Shown here: positions 37,249 through 46,711 of the stretch, one piece after another | Numbering within the stretch: position 1 is the stretch's first letter | How the letters are laid out: the number at the start of each line of letters is the position of its first letter | Source: Methylophaga sulfidovorans | GTDB lineage: Bacteria; Pseudomonadota; Gammaproteobacteria; Nitrosococcales; Methylophagaceae | DNA length: 64,000 bases | Assembly (NCBI RefSeq): GCF_900114205.1 | Contig: NZ_FOSH01000017.1 | Location: 1-64,000, forward strand | Reading direction: 5' to 3' | The notes under the pieces: generated by a model | What the model saw: the letters and a program-made list of their open reading frames with translations, nothing else | Told to the model about the DNA's origin: nothing | The model's database searches: none | Program-made: the position numbers and the translations under genes

Positions 37249-37818
37249 ATGGCAAGTTATAGTACAAATGAATTCAAATCCGGCCTGAAGTTTATGCTTG
37301 ATGGTGATCCATGCAGCATCATCGAAAACGAGTTTGTAAAACCAGGTAAAGGCCAAGCATTTAATCGTGTTAAGTTCCGTAACTTGAAAACTGGCCGAGT
37401 GAATGAGCGGACGTTTAAATCTGGTGATACCGTTGAAAGCGCTGACGTTATCGAAACCGACCTGGAATACTCCTACACTGATGGTGAGTTTTGGTATTTC
37501 ATGGATCCAACTTCATTTGAACAATATGGTGCCGACGCAAATGCTATCAGTGAAAGTAAAGACTGGTTGAAAGAGCAATATGTCTACACCGTGACATTAT
37601 GGAATGGCACACCGTTGTTGGTGACACCACCTAACTTCGTTAATCTGGCTGTTGTTGAAACCGATCCGGGTGTTCGTGGTGATACTTCAGGTGGCGGTGG
37701 TAAACCAGCGACACTGGAAACAGGTGCGGTTGTTCGTGTTCCTCTGTTTATTGAAATTGGTGAAGTCCTCAGAGTCGATACTCGCTCTTCATCCTATGTT
37801 GAACGCGCAAAAGACTAA
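37249..37818 (+). CDS. efp: translation elongation factor P
   Basis: This 189-residue tRNA-shaped factor rescues ribosomes stalled at polyproline. The start at ATG 37249 (M-A-S-Y-S-T-N-E-F) is preceded by an AGAGG ribosome site; an open frame extends upstream into the epmB start region but is not needed. The modified residue is Lys34 in F-V-K-P-G-K34-G-Q-A-F, the loop type that receives beta-lysine. All three domains are present, ending V-E-R-A-K-D. epmA lies 8 bases downstream. Confidence 0.97.
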   Translation: MASYSTNEFKSGLKFMLDGDPCSIIENEFVKPGKGQAFNRVKFRNLKTGRVNERTFKSGDTVESADVIETDLEYSYTDGEFWYFMDPTSFEQYGADANAISESKDWLKEQYVYTVTLWNGTPLLVTPPNFVNLAVVETDPGVRGDTSGGGGKPATLETGAVVRVPLFIEIGEVLRVDTRSSSYVERAKD

Positions 37819-37826
37819 ATCCCAAT

Positions 37827-38807
37827 ATGTACGATAAAGACTGGCAACCTTCTGCAAGTCTGGATCATTTAAAACGACGGGCTCAGTTTCTGACTGAGAT
37901 CCGTCGTTTTTTTTATCAGCGAGATGTGCTGGAAGTCGACACACCCATCCTTTCTCATGCGGCACCAACAGCGCCTTATCTGGATAGCTTCACTACGCAA
38001 TACATTGCGGCAGGTGGTCAGAAAACACCGTGTTATTTACAGACCTCACCAGAGTTTGCGATGAAGCGGCTGTTAGCTGCTGGTCTGGGAGATATTTATC
38101 AGATCGCAAAAGTGTTTCGTAATGGTGAGCAGGGCAGACATCATTCTCCTGAGTTTACGATGCTGGAATGGTATCGACCGAGCCTGAGTTATCATCAGCT
38201 TATGGCTGAAGTAGATGACTTATTACAAAGCGTCGTGGCGTTGCCTGCGGCGATTAAGATGAGCTATCAGCAGGTGTTTTCTGAGTACCTCGCTATTGAT
38301 GTCAGCACTGTCAGTGAACAGCAACTTAAACAACTTGCCATGTCCAGATTAACGAGCCTTCCTGAAGACTGGCAAGCTGATAAAGATGGTTGGCTTGAAC
38401 TATTAATGAGCGAGTTAATTGAACCGCAGTTAGCATCATCCGGTTGCCCATATATTATTTATGATTTTCCTGCCTCGCAGGCACAATTAGCAAAATTACA
38501 TCGTTCAGAAGATGGAAACACTGTCGCGGCCAGATTTGAAGTTTATGCACAAGGACTGGAACTGGCGAATGGCTATGATGAGTGTCTGGATGCAGAAGAG
38601 TTGAGTCAGCGATTTACAGAAGATAATCTTATCCGACAACAGCAAGGTAAAGCCACGATGCCAATTGATCAGCATTTAATGGCAGCTATCAATTCCGGTT
38701 TGCCTGCTTGTACCGGGGTAGCTATCGGTGTCGATAGATTGTTGATGTTAAAGCTGGGTGTAAAAGATATTAATGATGTCACCAGTTTTAGATTTGAACA
38801 GAGTTAA
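37827..38807 (+). CDS. epmA: EF-P--(R)-beta-lysine ligase
   Basis: The 326-residue lysyl-tRNA synthetase paralogue attaches beta-lysine to EF-P Lys34. It is a class II catalytic core without the anticodon domain: motif 2 is Y-Q-I-A-K-V-F-R-N-G-E (~91-101) with F-T-M-L-E-W-Y (~110), and motif 3 is G-V-A-I-G-V-D-R-L-L-M-L (~296-307). Length matches E. coli EpmA (325). It lies 8 bases after efp. Confidence 0.95.
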   Translation: MYDKDWQPSASLDHLKRRAQFLTEIRRFFYQRDVLEVDTPILSHAAPTAPYLDSFTTQYIAAGGQKTPCYLQTSPEFAMKRLLAAGLGDIYQIAKVFRNGEQGRHHSPEFTMLEWYRPSLSYHQLMAEVDDLLQSVVALPAAIKMSYQQVFSEYLAIDVSTVSEQQLKQLAMSRLTSLPEDWQADKDGWLELLMSELIEPQLASSGCPYIIYDFPASQAQLAKLHRSEDGNTVAARFEVYAQGLELANGYDECLDAEELSQRFTEDNLIRQQQGKATMPIDQHLMAAINSGLPACTGVAIGVDRLLMLKLGVKDINDVTSFRFEQS

Positions 38808-38856
38808 TGACTAAGAACTTCTTAGATGCTGCTCGATAAAGAGTTTTGATAAAAGG

Positions 38857-39804
38857 ATGATACCAGTGAGTGGTAATAGTACTTCTATTTCTCAGGACAA
38901 TGACGTTTATAAAACATTATTAGAGTCAACCAAGGCAATTCCTTGGCGCATTGACTGGAAAACCATGCAGTTTTCCTATATCGGACCACAAATTGAGAAG
39001 TTATTAGGCTGGACACCAGAAAGTTGGGAAACGGTCAATGAATGGGCTGAAAGAATGCATCCAGAAGATCAACAGTGGGTGGTTGATTTTTGTGTTGCAC
39101 AATCAAAAGCGGGTGTTGATCACGAAGCCGATTATCGGGCAATGACTAAAGATGGTCATTATGTGTGGATTCGTGATGTTGTACATGTGGTCAGAGACCA
39201 GCAGGGTGAAGTGGAAGCGTTAATTGGTTTTATGTTTGATATCACTGAACGCAAAGAAACTGAACAAAAGTTGCTGGATCTACAAAAAGAGCTGGAAGAG
39301 TTGTCTTTTCAAGATGGTCTGACTGGCGTACCTAACCGACGTATGCTGGATCGCGTCTTCGAAGAAGAGTGGATGACAGCCAGTCGCCACCAACAACCGC
39401 TTTCGATATTGCTTATTGATATTGATTATTTTAAGCAATATAACGATTGTTATGGCCATATTCAGGGAGATGATTGTCTTAAACAGGTAGCTCAGACGCT
39501 ATCCACTGCAGCCACCCGCTCCAGAGACTTTTTTGCCCGTTTTGGCGGTGAGGAATTTGTAATGTTACTGCCAGAAACCGATGCAGCCGCTGCTGTAAAA
39601 ATTGCTGAGCGCTGCCAGCAATTAATAATGAAATTACAAATTAGCCATGAGGGATCTGAGATTTCATAATTGTTAACAATTAGTATCGGCATCGATACCA
39701 TCATTCCAGGTCAAACCGATCAGATGGTCGATTTTGCAGAGCGAGTGGATCAGGCTTTGTATCGTGCAAAAGAGTCAGGACGCAATTGTATACAAGCCGC
39801 CTAA
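38857..39804 (+). pseudogene. PAS-GGDEF diguanylate cyclase interrupted by in-frame TAA
   Basis: The gene would encode 315 residues: a PAS domain (~12-135, with the PAC signature F-D-I-T-E-R-K-E at ~128) followed by a GGDEF domain making cyclic di-GMP. The active site is F-G-G-E-E-F (230-234) with an RxxD inhibitory site (R-S-R-D) five residues before. Codon 271 is TAA (39667-39669). Beyond it the same frame continues L-L-T-I-S-I-G-I-D and A-L-Y-R-A-K-E-S-G-R-N to the natural stop at 39804, the normal end of the domain. No shift is needed, so this is a nonsense change or a readthrough site. Start: ATG 38857, or GTG 38866, which has better spacing from AAGG. Confidence 0.82.
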
Positions 39805-39855
39805 ACAGATTTGAGCTAAGGCTTTCAAACCTGTTTAAGCGGTTCAGAACTGTCT

Positions 39856-41979
39856 TTATAAGGTAGTTTTAAACGACAAGGTGATTAAGCGCGGATCACC
39901 AGGATAAATTATTGTATCTTTCGAACCACCTGTGTAATAGGTTTCATCAAACAGATTTTCGATATTTAAAGCAAAACGATATTGCTTGATATCGTAATAA
40001 AATCCCAGATCGACACGTGTATGACTTGGCAGCTCAACCCGAGTTGCTTTATCCGAACTGGTGTATTGTGAAGATTGATAGTTTAGTCCCAATGAGGTGC
40101 CGACATTGCCACCCCAGACAGGCTTAGGAATATTGTATCGTGTCCAGATAAAGCCATTATGTTTGGGAGCAAAGGCATTTCTATTACCCTCTGTTTTACT
40201 TTCAAGGCTATGGGAGATGAATGAGTCAGTGTTGGCGTAACCTATACGAATCTGCCAGTTTTCGATGGGCAGTGCCTGTATTTCAAACTCTGTGCCTTTG
40301 CTTTCCAGTTCGCCTACTAATTTGTATTCCTTATTAAGGTCATCTTTTTCAGTAATATTGGTTTTGGTGATTTTAAAGCTGGATGCAGTGAAGTTCAGTC
40401 TGTCATCCAATAAGGCGGCTTTAATGCCAAACTCATTTTGTTTACCTAACTCTGGATCAAAACTTTTGCCATCGGTATTTCTTCTTTGAATACTGTTGGG
40501 AGTAAATGATTCAGAGTGACTCATATAGAGTGATACTTCATCTGTTGCCCTGAAAACAAGGCCAGCTTGAGGCAAGAATTTTTTGGTATTTTGTTTTTCA
40601 AATTTGTCTGGTTTACCGACATCTTTTTCAGTATAGCGTGTTCGCTGTGTATCAAACCGCCCACCCAGCATCACTGACACATAATCATTCAGCTCAACTG
40701 TATCCTGTGCATACAGACCTAAATTGTAATCATCGGTAATGCGGTGGGTGCTAGGTTTTAGGGCTTTTGGTGTACCGCTGTTAGACAAAGGATGAAATAC
40801 ATTAATGTCTGGTATTATCACGGAACCAAAACGTTTTCTGTCAAAATCAGAACGTTCAAAACCGCCATTGATACCAATCAGCGTGTTATGGAATAACTCA
40901 CCCGTTTCAAACTTATGGGACAGATTGGCATCAAAGAAATGGTATTGGCGTTTATTAACTTGATAACGGTCGCGTCTCGTTAATGTTGTGGCAGCATCAT
41001 TCACTTTATTATTTTCATAGAGTTCGCGGTCATCTTTATGATAGACACTTCTCAGGTTGAGCCGGAATAGCGTGCTGTCATTAATCTGGTTTTCCAGACG
41101 GCCAAATAACGCCAGGCCATCATCATTACTTGAATCACCATCCCTTTGATAGCGAGTGGAGAGTGAAGCGGTCTGATCTATATCGTTATTGACTGCAACC
41201 AGGCCATCGTCGTCATCACGGCGTTCACGAATATATTCCATGCCGATGGTGGCATTCATATCTGGATTAATCTGATAGGAAAGGGTGGGGTAGAGATACA
41301 CATTATTATCATTGACGCCATCACGGAAGGAATCAATATTTTCGACACTGCCAATAAAGCGATAGAGTAAATCCTTATCCTCAGTTAATGCTCCGGTAGA
41401 GTCATAGGTAAATGTGCCACCAACATCCGAGCCAAATCCGGAGTCACTGGAAGCATAACTACGGCCACTGAAACTGAGACTGGTTTGAGATTCTGCCTGT
41501 GGTTTTTTCGTGACGATATTGATTAGTCCACCCGGTTCCATCAATCCATACAACACAGAAGCTGGACCTTTGAGTACTTCGACGCGTTCGATATTGGCAG
41601 TGGAAGGCGACCCAAAGCGTGAAGCAAGACCCGGTAAACCATCAATCTGCACATTCTGTAAGCTGGAAGATAGCCCGCGTAAGGTGAAGCTGTTGGCGAT
41701 GTTGCCAGATTGACTGAGCCCTACAACATATGGATACACATCAGCCAGTGTTTCAGCTTGTAAATCCTGAATGAAGTTTTGGTTAACAATATTGACGCTG
41801 AATGGCGTGTCTAATAAGTCTTGGTCGGTTTTGGTCGCTGTTTCCGAGAGTCGGATATAGGGTGTTTGTTGACCTGTTACAACAAGGGTTGATAAAGAAG
41901 CGGAGTTATCTTCAGCCATTACCGATTGAAAAGAGAATAAGCCACAGCTCAGGCAAAGTACGGGAGTTATTGGTTTCAT
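39856..41979 (-). CDS. TonB-dependent siderophore receptor
   Basis: This 707-residue outer-membrane receptor probably imports a ferric siderophore. A signal peptide (~1-22, ending V-M-A) is followed by a TonB-box-like S-T-L-V-V-T-G (~30), a plug domain with T-P-F-S-V-N-I-V (~58), R-G-L (~98) and V-E-V-L-K-G-P-A-S-V-L-Y-G (~133-145), and a 22-strand-type beta-barrel with the G-x-F-D-T-Q-R-T-R signature. The FhuA/FpvA-like subfamily is suggested by the plug. A Fur box overlaps its promoter start. No siderophore synthesis or ABC import genes are in the window; a siderophore-interacting reductase is encoded at 62668. Confidence 0.93.
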   Translation of the reverse strand: MKPITPVLCLSCGLFSFQSVMAEDNSASLSTLVVTGQQTPYIRLSETATKTDQDLLDTPFSVNIVNQNFIQDLQAETLADVYPYVVGLSQSGNIANSFTLRGLSSSLQNVQIDGLPGLASRFGSPSTANIERVEVLKGPASVLYGLMEPGGLINIVTKKPQAESQTSLSFSGRSYASSDSGFGSDVGGTFTYDSTGALTEDKDLLYRFIGSVENIDSFRDGVNDNNVYLYPTLSYQINPDMNATIGMEYIRERRDDDDGLVAVNNDIDQTASLSTRYQRDGDSSNDDGLALFGRLENQINDSTLFRLNLRSVYHKDDRELYENNKVNDAATTLTRRDRYQVNKRQYHFFDANLSHKFETGELFHNTLIGINGGFERSDFDRKRFGSVIIPDINVFHPLSNSGTPKALKPSTHRITDDYNLGLYAQDTVELNDYVSVMLGGRFDTQRTRYTEKDVGKPDKFEKQNTKKFLPQAGLVFRATDEVSLYMSHSESFTPNSIQRRNTDGKSFDPELGKQNEFGIKAALLDDRLNFTASSFKITKTNITEKDDLNKEYKLVGELESKGTEFEIQALPIENWQIRIGYANTDSFISHSLESKTEGNRNAFAPKHNGFIWTRYNIPKPVWGGNVGTSLGLNYQSSQYTSSDKATRVELPSHTRVDLGFYYDIKQYRFALNIENLFDETYYTGGSKDTIIYPGDPRLITLSFKTTL

Positions 41980-41993
41980 TTTTTAATCTAAAT

Positions 41994-42012
41994 GTTAATA
42001 GTTATTATTAAC
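41994..42012 (-). promoter_or_regulatory. Fur box of the TonB receptor gene
   Basis: GTTAATAATAACTATTAAC on the minus strand matches the 19-bp Fur consensus (GATAATGATAATCATTATC) at 14 positions. It lies immediately downstream of the predicted -10, over the transcription start and 15 bases before the start codon, the classic place for iron-dependent repression. Confidence 0.75.
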
Positions 42013-42041
42013 AATATAGAGTTTTTAATAAAAGTTTACAA
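42013..42041 (-). promoter_or_regulatory. sigma-70 promoter of the TonB receptor gene
   Basis: On the minus strand TTGTAA (42041-42036) and TATATT (42018-42013) are separated by 17 bases. The Fur box abuts the -10. Confidence 0.65.
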
Positions 42042-42098
42042 TCATAAATCATGATGAATTGGCTGATGACGGTGAGTTATAGCGGCTTATAGGCGAGA

Positions 42099-42137
42099 GG
42101 TGCAGAGAATAGCGGTGGAAAGCTATATCTCTGCACC
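42099..42137 (-). terminator. long hairpin downstream of dctM
   Basis: GGTGCAGAGAATAGC (42099-42113) pairs with GCTATATCTCTGCACC (42122-42137) with a single bulge and an 8-base loop, starting 5 bases past the dctM stop. No clear U-run follows on the minus strand, so it may act as an mRNA 3' stabiliser or a factor-assisted terminator. Confidence 0.5.
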
Positions 42138-42142
42138 ATAGC

Positions 42143-43450
42143 TTATTTGGACATAAGTGCGGGTAGCCACAGGCTAATTTGCGGAAACGCAATGATTAAA
42201 CCTAAAACCACTATTTGTATGATGACAAAAGGCATAATACCTCGGTAAATGGAGTCGAGTTTTAATGTAGGTGGTGCACTGGCTTTTAAATAAAACAATG
42301 AAAAGCCGAAAGGTGGCGTCAGAAATGAGGTTTGTAAGTTTAATGCAATCAATAAGGCAAACCATAATGGGTCAATACCCATATGAAGAGCAACTGGCGC
42401 AATAACCGGAACTACGATAAAACAAATTTCAATGAAGTCCAGGAAAAAACCCAAGAAGAAAATGAGCAGCATACTGACGATTAAAAATGTCCACTTACCA
42501 CCGGGTAGAGCCGTAAATAAATCAAGAATCAGGTTGTCACCACCCATACCAACAAAGACCAGGCCAAATGCAGTTGCACCAATAAAGATAATAAATACCA
42601 TACTGGTTAATCGGGTAGTACGTTGAAGCGCCTCACGTAAGTTACTTATATTCATACGTTTATGCATGGCAGCCAGTACGATAGCACCGAGAGCACCAAC
42701 CGCAGCCGACTCTGTAGGCGAGGCGATACCAAAGAAAATAGAACCCAAGACCGCCAGAATCAATAATAATGGTGGCAACAGACTTTTAATCACACTGAAC
42801 AATAGATTGGCTGACTGACTATCGATATCTTTTACTGCTGGTGCAGCGTCAGGGTTTCGCCATGCTGTCCAGACTACGTACAGTATATAAGCCAGAATCA
42901 GCATCGCACCTGGCACAGCCGCTGCCATAAATAATTCACCTTCTGGCACGCCGACCACATCACCTAATAAAATCAGAATGATACTGGGTGGGATAATCTG
43001 TCCCAAGGTACCAGAGGCAGCGATCGTACCGCTGGCTAAAGCGGGTGAATAACCACGCTTTAACATTGATGGTAAAGCGATAACGGTCATTGTTACCACA
43101 GAAGCGCCAACCACCCCTGTTGTTGCTGCGAGAAGTGCACCTACAACAACCACCGAAATAGCTAATCCGCCACGTAGAGAGCCAAACAAGCGGCCCATGG
43201 TATCCAGTAACTCTTCTGCGATACCAGATTTTTCGAGAATCACCCCCATAAATACAAAAAGCGGTACAGCGAGTAAAGTAAAGTTGGTCATAACGCCCCA
43301 GATACGGAGCGGTAACAGACTAAAAAACTCAAAGCCTAAAAAGATGCTGCCAAAACCAAGAGCTATAGCACCTAATGTAAAAGCGACTGGATAACCAATT
43401 AACAGCAGTGAAAATAACACCAGAAACATGGCGAGAGCCCAATATTCCAT
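42143..43450 (-). CDS. dctM: TRAP transporter large permease (DctM family)
   Basis: This 435-residue inner-membrane protein is the sodium-coupled transport subunit of a TRAP transporter, with about 12 hydrophobic segments. Family cues are the N-terminal G-Y-P-V-A-F-T-L-G, the P-L-F-V-F-M-G-V-I-L-E-K-S-G block near 60-73, S-G-T-L-G-Q-I-I-P-P-S near 145-155, and F-L-D-F-I-E-I near 334. The variant is close to the mannitol/chloroaromatic or C4-dicarboxylate class; the substrate cannot be set without its binding protein. The start overlaps the dctQ stop. Confidence 0.92.
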   Translation of the reverse strand: MEYWALAMFLVLFSLLLIGYPVAFTLGAIALGFGSIFLGFEFFSLLPLRIWGVMTNFTLLAVPLFVFMGVILEKSGIAEELLDTMGRLFGSLRGGLAISVVVVGALLAATTGVVGASVVTMTVIALPSMLKRGYSPALASGTIAASGTLGQIIPPSIILILLGDVVGVPEGELFMAAAVPGAMLILAYILYVVWTAWRNPDAAPAVKDIDSQSANLLFSVIKSLLPPLLLILAVLGSIFFGIASPTESAAVGALGAIVLAAMHKRMNISNLREALQRTTRLTSMVFIIFIGATAFGLVFVGMGGDNLILDLFTALPGGKWTFLIVSMLLIFFLGFFLDFIEICFIVVPVIAPVALHMGIDPLWFALLIALNLQTSFLTPPFGFSLFYLKASAPPTLKLDSIYRGIMPFVIIQIVVLGLIIAFPQISLWLPALMSK

Positions 43451-43974
43451 TATTTGGACTCCTTGTTGCAGATGATTTTCAAGTTCTTAAGTACGTCAGC
43501 AACACCTTGCAGCATGATCAAAACAAAGGCGACTAATATCGCGCCTTTGAGAATGAAACGATAGGGGAGACCTCCGGGGTCGGGTGAGCCTTCATTGTAA
43601 TAAAAAGCATTTTCAGCAAAGGGCCAGGCAGTCAGCACAATCATTATGCAAAATGGGAATAAAAAGAGGAGTGTTCCCAACAGTGATATCCAAGCTCGCC
43701 CTAAATCAGAAACAAATCGACTCTGATAGAAAATATCAACGCGGACATGCGCGTCATGACGCAAGGTGTAAGCACCGCCGAGTAAAAAAACTAGCGCAAA
43801 TAAATGCCATTCCAGTTCTTGTAGTGCCACAGAGCCATAATTGAATAAATAGCGCATGGCTACGTCATAACAAATAAGCAGAACCATCGCCAGGATCAAC
43901 CATGAGACAGCTCGCCCGGTCAGATCAATAAAGTATTCAATGCCGTTAATGATGGGCTCTAGAAGTGTCTTCAT
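43450..43974 (-). CDS. dctQ: TRAP transporter small permease (DctQ family)
   Basis: The 174-residue membrane protein has four hydrophobic helices. The W-L-I-L-A-M-V-L-L-I-C-Y-D-V segment, the E-L-E-W-H-L-F motif near 60 and R-H-D-A-H-V-R-V-D near 75-83 are diagnostic of DctQ. It is first in a two-gene operon with dctM (1-base overlap). No DctP solute-binding protein is encoded on either side within the window, which is unusual because TRAP transporters need one. Confidence 0.9.
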   Translation of the reverse strand: MKTLLEPIINGIEYFIDLTGRAVSWLILAMVLLICYDVAMRYLFNYGSVALQELEWHLFALVFLLGGAYTLRHDAHVRVDIFYQSRFVSDLGRAWISLLGTLLFLFPFCIMIVLTAWPFAENAFYYNEGSPDPGGLPYRFILKGAILVAFVLIMLQGVADVLKNLKIICNKESK

Positions 43975-44121
43975 GTTGATTTAATTTATCTTTGTCACAA
44001 TTAAATAAGTGTCCCACAAATATCGTTTTAGCTCTAGTTTCAATAGATAAATGAAATGCGTTTACTCAGATAAAACTGGAAGTGATAAAGTTTATCTACG
44101 GGTAATATAAGGAGAGAAGAT

Positions 44122-44442
44122 ATGGATAATGAACAATTAAAAGAAAATATTAGTAATAAAAATCAATGGACACGGATTATATATATGGTGTTATTTGCCA
44201 TCATTCTCTATTTGAGCATGATGGTGGTTTGGCTGGTGGTTTTTGTGCAGTTATTGTTTGCCTTGTTTACTGGTAAGCCAAACCACGATATTGCTGATTT
44301 TGCAGCGGATTTGTCTCAATACGTCTATCGTGTTGTGGCATTTTTAACCTATACCAGCGAGCAACGTCCTTTTCCATTCAACGATTGGAAGGGCAATGCT
44401 TTTTCAACTGAGGTGAAATCTCAGCAAGATGATATTAATTAG
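44122..44442 (+). CDS. DUF4389 membrane protein
   Basis: This 106-residue protein has two adjacent hydrophobic segments (~20-50) followed by the H-D-I-A-D-F-A-A-D-L-S-Q-Y-V-Y-R-V-V-A-F-L-T-Y motif typical of DUF4389, and a C-terminal P-F-P-F-N-D-W. Function is unknown. A GGAGAG ribosome site precedes it. It is 44 bases before yaaA and may share its transcript. Confidence 0.85.
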   Translation: MDNEQLKENISNKNQWTRIIYMVLFAIILYLSMMVVWLVVFVQLLFALFTGKPNHDIADFAADLSQYVYRVVAFLTYTSEQRPFPFNDWKGNAFSTEVKSQQDDIN

Positions 44443-44486
44443 TCTCTAGAATCTTATTTATCTTTTTGAATTAAGCAGGAAAATTT

Positions 44487-45257
44487 ATGCTGACAGTTAT
44501 TTCTCCGGCGAAAACCCTGGATTTTGAAACGCCGCCAACCACACAAACTCATTCACAACCCCGGTTTTTGACTCAATCAAAACAACTCATTGATACGCTG
44601 CGTAAGTTGAATGTGGCTGATATTGCCAGTCTGATGAAGCTCAGTGATAAATTGGCTGGGTTAAATGTAGCCAGGTACGAATCGTGGAGTACTCCCTTTG
44701 ATTTGAAGAATGCTAAGCAAGCAGTTTTAGCATTTAAAGGTGATGTATACACCGGATTGGAGGCTGAGACCCTGGATGAAAAACAGCTGGCATTTGCTCA
44801 ACAGCATCTCAGAATTCTGTCTGGCCTTTATGGTGTATTAAAACCATTAGATTTGATTCAGCCATATCGTCTGGAAATGGGGACCAGACTAGAAAGTGCA
44901 AAAGGTAAGGATCTGTATTCATTCTGGGGCAGCGAGATTCGTGAATCATTACAGGCTGAAGAATCACTACAAGATGACGTGCTGATAAACCTGGCTTCAA
45001 ATGAATATTTTAAAGCCGTGGAAGCAAAAAAGCTGACTGCACGAATTATTACCCCTGTGTTTAAAGACTGGAAAAACGGTCAGTACAAAATGATCAGTTT
45101 TTATGCCAAAAAAGCACGAGGTATGATGAGCCGCTATATCATTGAACATCAGATACAAGATCCTGATAGAATCAAGGATTTTGACACAGATGGTTATCGT
45201 TATAGCGCCGATATGTCGAAAAAAGATGAGTGGGTTTTTATTCGTAACCATGAATGA
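44487..45257 (+). CDS. yaaA: peroxide stress protein YaaA (DUF328/UPF0246)
   Basis: The 256-residue cytoplasmic protein limits damage from hydrogen peroxide by lowering free iron in E. coli. Family features are the N-terminal [13 protein letters not shown], the [10 protein letters not shown] segment near 73-82, the [21 protein letters not shown] block near 107-127 and the C-terminal K-D-E-W-V-F. Length is exact for the family (258 in E. coli). Confidence 0.96.
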   Translation: MLTVISPAKTLDFETPPTTQTHSQPRFLTQSKQLIDTLRKLNVADIASLMKLSDKLAGLNVARYESWSTPFDLKNAKQAVLAFKGDVYTGLEAETLDEKQLAFAQQHLRILSGLYGVLKPLDLIQPYRLEMGTRLESAKGKDLYSFWGSEIRESLQAEESLQDDVLINLASNEYFKAVEAKKLTARIITPVFKDWKNGQYKMISFYAKKARGMMSRYIIEHQIQDPDRIKDFDTDGYRYSADMSKKDEWVFIRNHE

Positions 45258-45274
45258 TTCGATGATGTAATGAT

Positions 45275-46702
45275 ATGAGATTATCAAGGAAGATGAAGGT
45301 GGGTTTGCAGTTTTTACTGCTGCTGTGTAGTTGTATCTCAGTTTCAGCTCCGTTGTATGCTCAACAAATACTTAATCTGACAGCGTCAGAGCAAACCTTC
45401 CTTGATAAACTCGACGAGATCCATCTTTGTACTGATCCTGATTGGATGCCGTATGAAGGTATAGATAAATATGGTCAGTACACTGGCATCATGTCGAGTT
45501 TTCACCAGGTATGGTCTGAAATGATAGGCAAACCTGTTGTCCTGGTGAAAACAAGTAGCTGGGATGAATCACTGAAATTTATCCGAGAAAAAAAATGTGA
45601 TGTGCTATCAAGCGCTCAGGATATACCTGAAAGACGTGATTATCTATCTGTCACAAATCCCTATATAAGTTATTCACTTGCCTTAGCTACTCATCCTGAT
45701 ATTCCGTTTATTATTAATTTAGCTCAGGTGAAAGATAAAAAGTTTGTCATGGTTAAAGACTATGCCGCTATAAAACTTATCAAGAACAATTATCCCGGAT
45801 TGAATATTGTCGAAGTAAATAGCGCTGTTGAAGGACTGAAACTTGTTGAGAGAGGCATGGCTTTCGCTTTTATTGATACCGTGCCAAGTATCAATTATCA
45901 AATGCTGGCACATGGTATTTCTCATCTGAAAATTAGTGGTGTGCTTATTGAACACTACAATATGTCTGTTGGTGTTCGTAAAGATCTTCCTTTGTTATTG
46001 TCGATTTATAACAAGGTGATCGATGCAACAAGTGAGGAGAAGCGTCAACAAATTCTGAATAACTGGCTGTCGGTCCAACTGCAATATGATGCTGACTACA
46101 GTTTGTTATGGAAATTGCTTGCTGGTTTATTCATCATACTCATGCTGTCTCTATACCGATATCGTGTTATCCATCGACATAATACTGAGCTAAAAGCGGT
46201 CAATAAAAAGCTGGTTCATATGTCAAAAAATGATCAGTTAACCGGATTACCTAATCGTTATTATCTGCATGAAGCGTTTCAGGAAGCTTTGCAGACCTAC
46301 CATCGCTATCAGCATCAGTTTTCTGTGATCATTATTGATATTGATTATTTCAAAAAAGTAAATGATACCCATGGCCATGTGGTTGGGGATGAGGTTATCA
46401 AAAAAATTGCAGATATGTTATCTGACAACTTGCGTGATACTGATATCGTTGGTCGCTGGGGCGGGGAAGAGTTCTTGATTATCTGTCCTGAGACCGATAA
46501 TGCAGGTGCTAAGGCGGTAGCAGAACATATGCGACAACTCATTGCAGATGCAGATTTTGGTCTGAAACCGGGGAATATCACCGCGAGTTTTGGTGTGACA
46601 GAATATAATAAAAATGAATCGGTAGATGAATGTATCAAACGGGCAGATATGGCTTTATATCGTGCTAAAGAGCTGGGAAGAAATAAAACCATTGTGTTTT
46701 AA
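45275..46702 (+). CDS. periplasmic-binding-domain GGDEF diguanylate cyclase
   Basis: This 475-residue transmembrane sensor starts with a signal peptide (~1-29) and a periplasmic type-3 solute-binding domain (~45-270: I-H-L-C-T-D-P-D-W-M-P-Y-E and D-V-L-S-S-A-Q-D-I-P-E-R). One membrane helix follows (~285-303), then a cytoplasmic GGDEF domain with G-G-E-E-F (396-400) and an RxxD inhibitory site five residues before. The ligand is probably an amino acid or other small solute. The second active-site part S-F-G-V and the A-L-Y-R-A-K-E-L-G-R-N end are intact, unlike the broken cyclase at 38857. M7 is an alternative start. Confidence 0.9.
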   Translation: MRLSRKMKVGLQFLLLLCSCISVSAPLYAQQILNLTASEQTFLDKLDEIHLCTDPDWMPYEGIDKYGQYTGIMSSFHQVWSEMIGKPVVLVKTSSWDESLKFIREKKCDVLSSAQDIPERRDYLSVTNPYISYSLALATHPDIPFIINLAQVKDKKFVMVKDYAAIKLIKNNYPGLNIVEVNSAVEGLKLVERGMAFAFIDTVPSINYQMLAHGISHLKISGVLIEHYNMSVGVRKDLPLLLSIYNKVIDATSEEKRQQILNNWLSVQLQYDADYSLLWKLLAGLFIILMLSLYRYRVIHRHNTELKAVNKKLVHMSKNDQLTGLPNRYYLHEAFQEALQTYHRYQHQFSVIIIDIDYFKKVNDTHGHVVGDEVIKKIADMLSDNLRDTDIVGRWGGEEFLIICPETDNAGAKAVAEHMRQLIADADFGLKPGNITASFGVTEYNKNESVDECIKRADMALYRAKELGRNKTIVF

Positions 46703-46711
46703 ATTCTGAGC

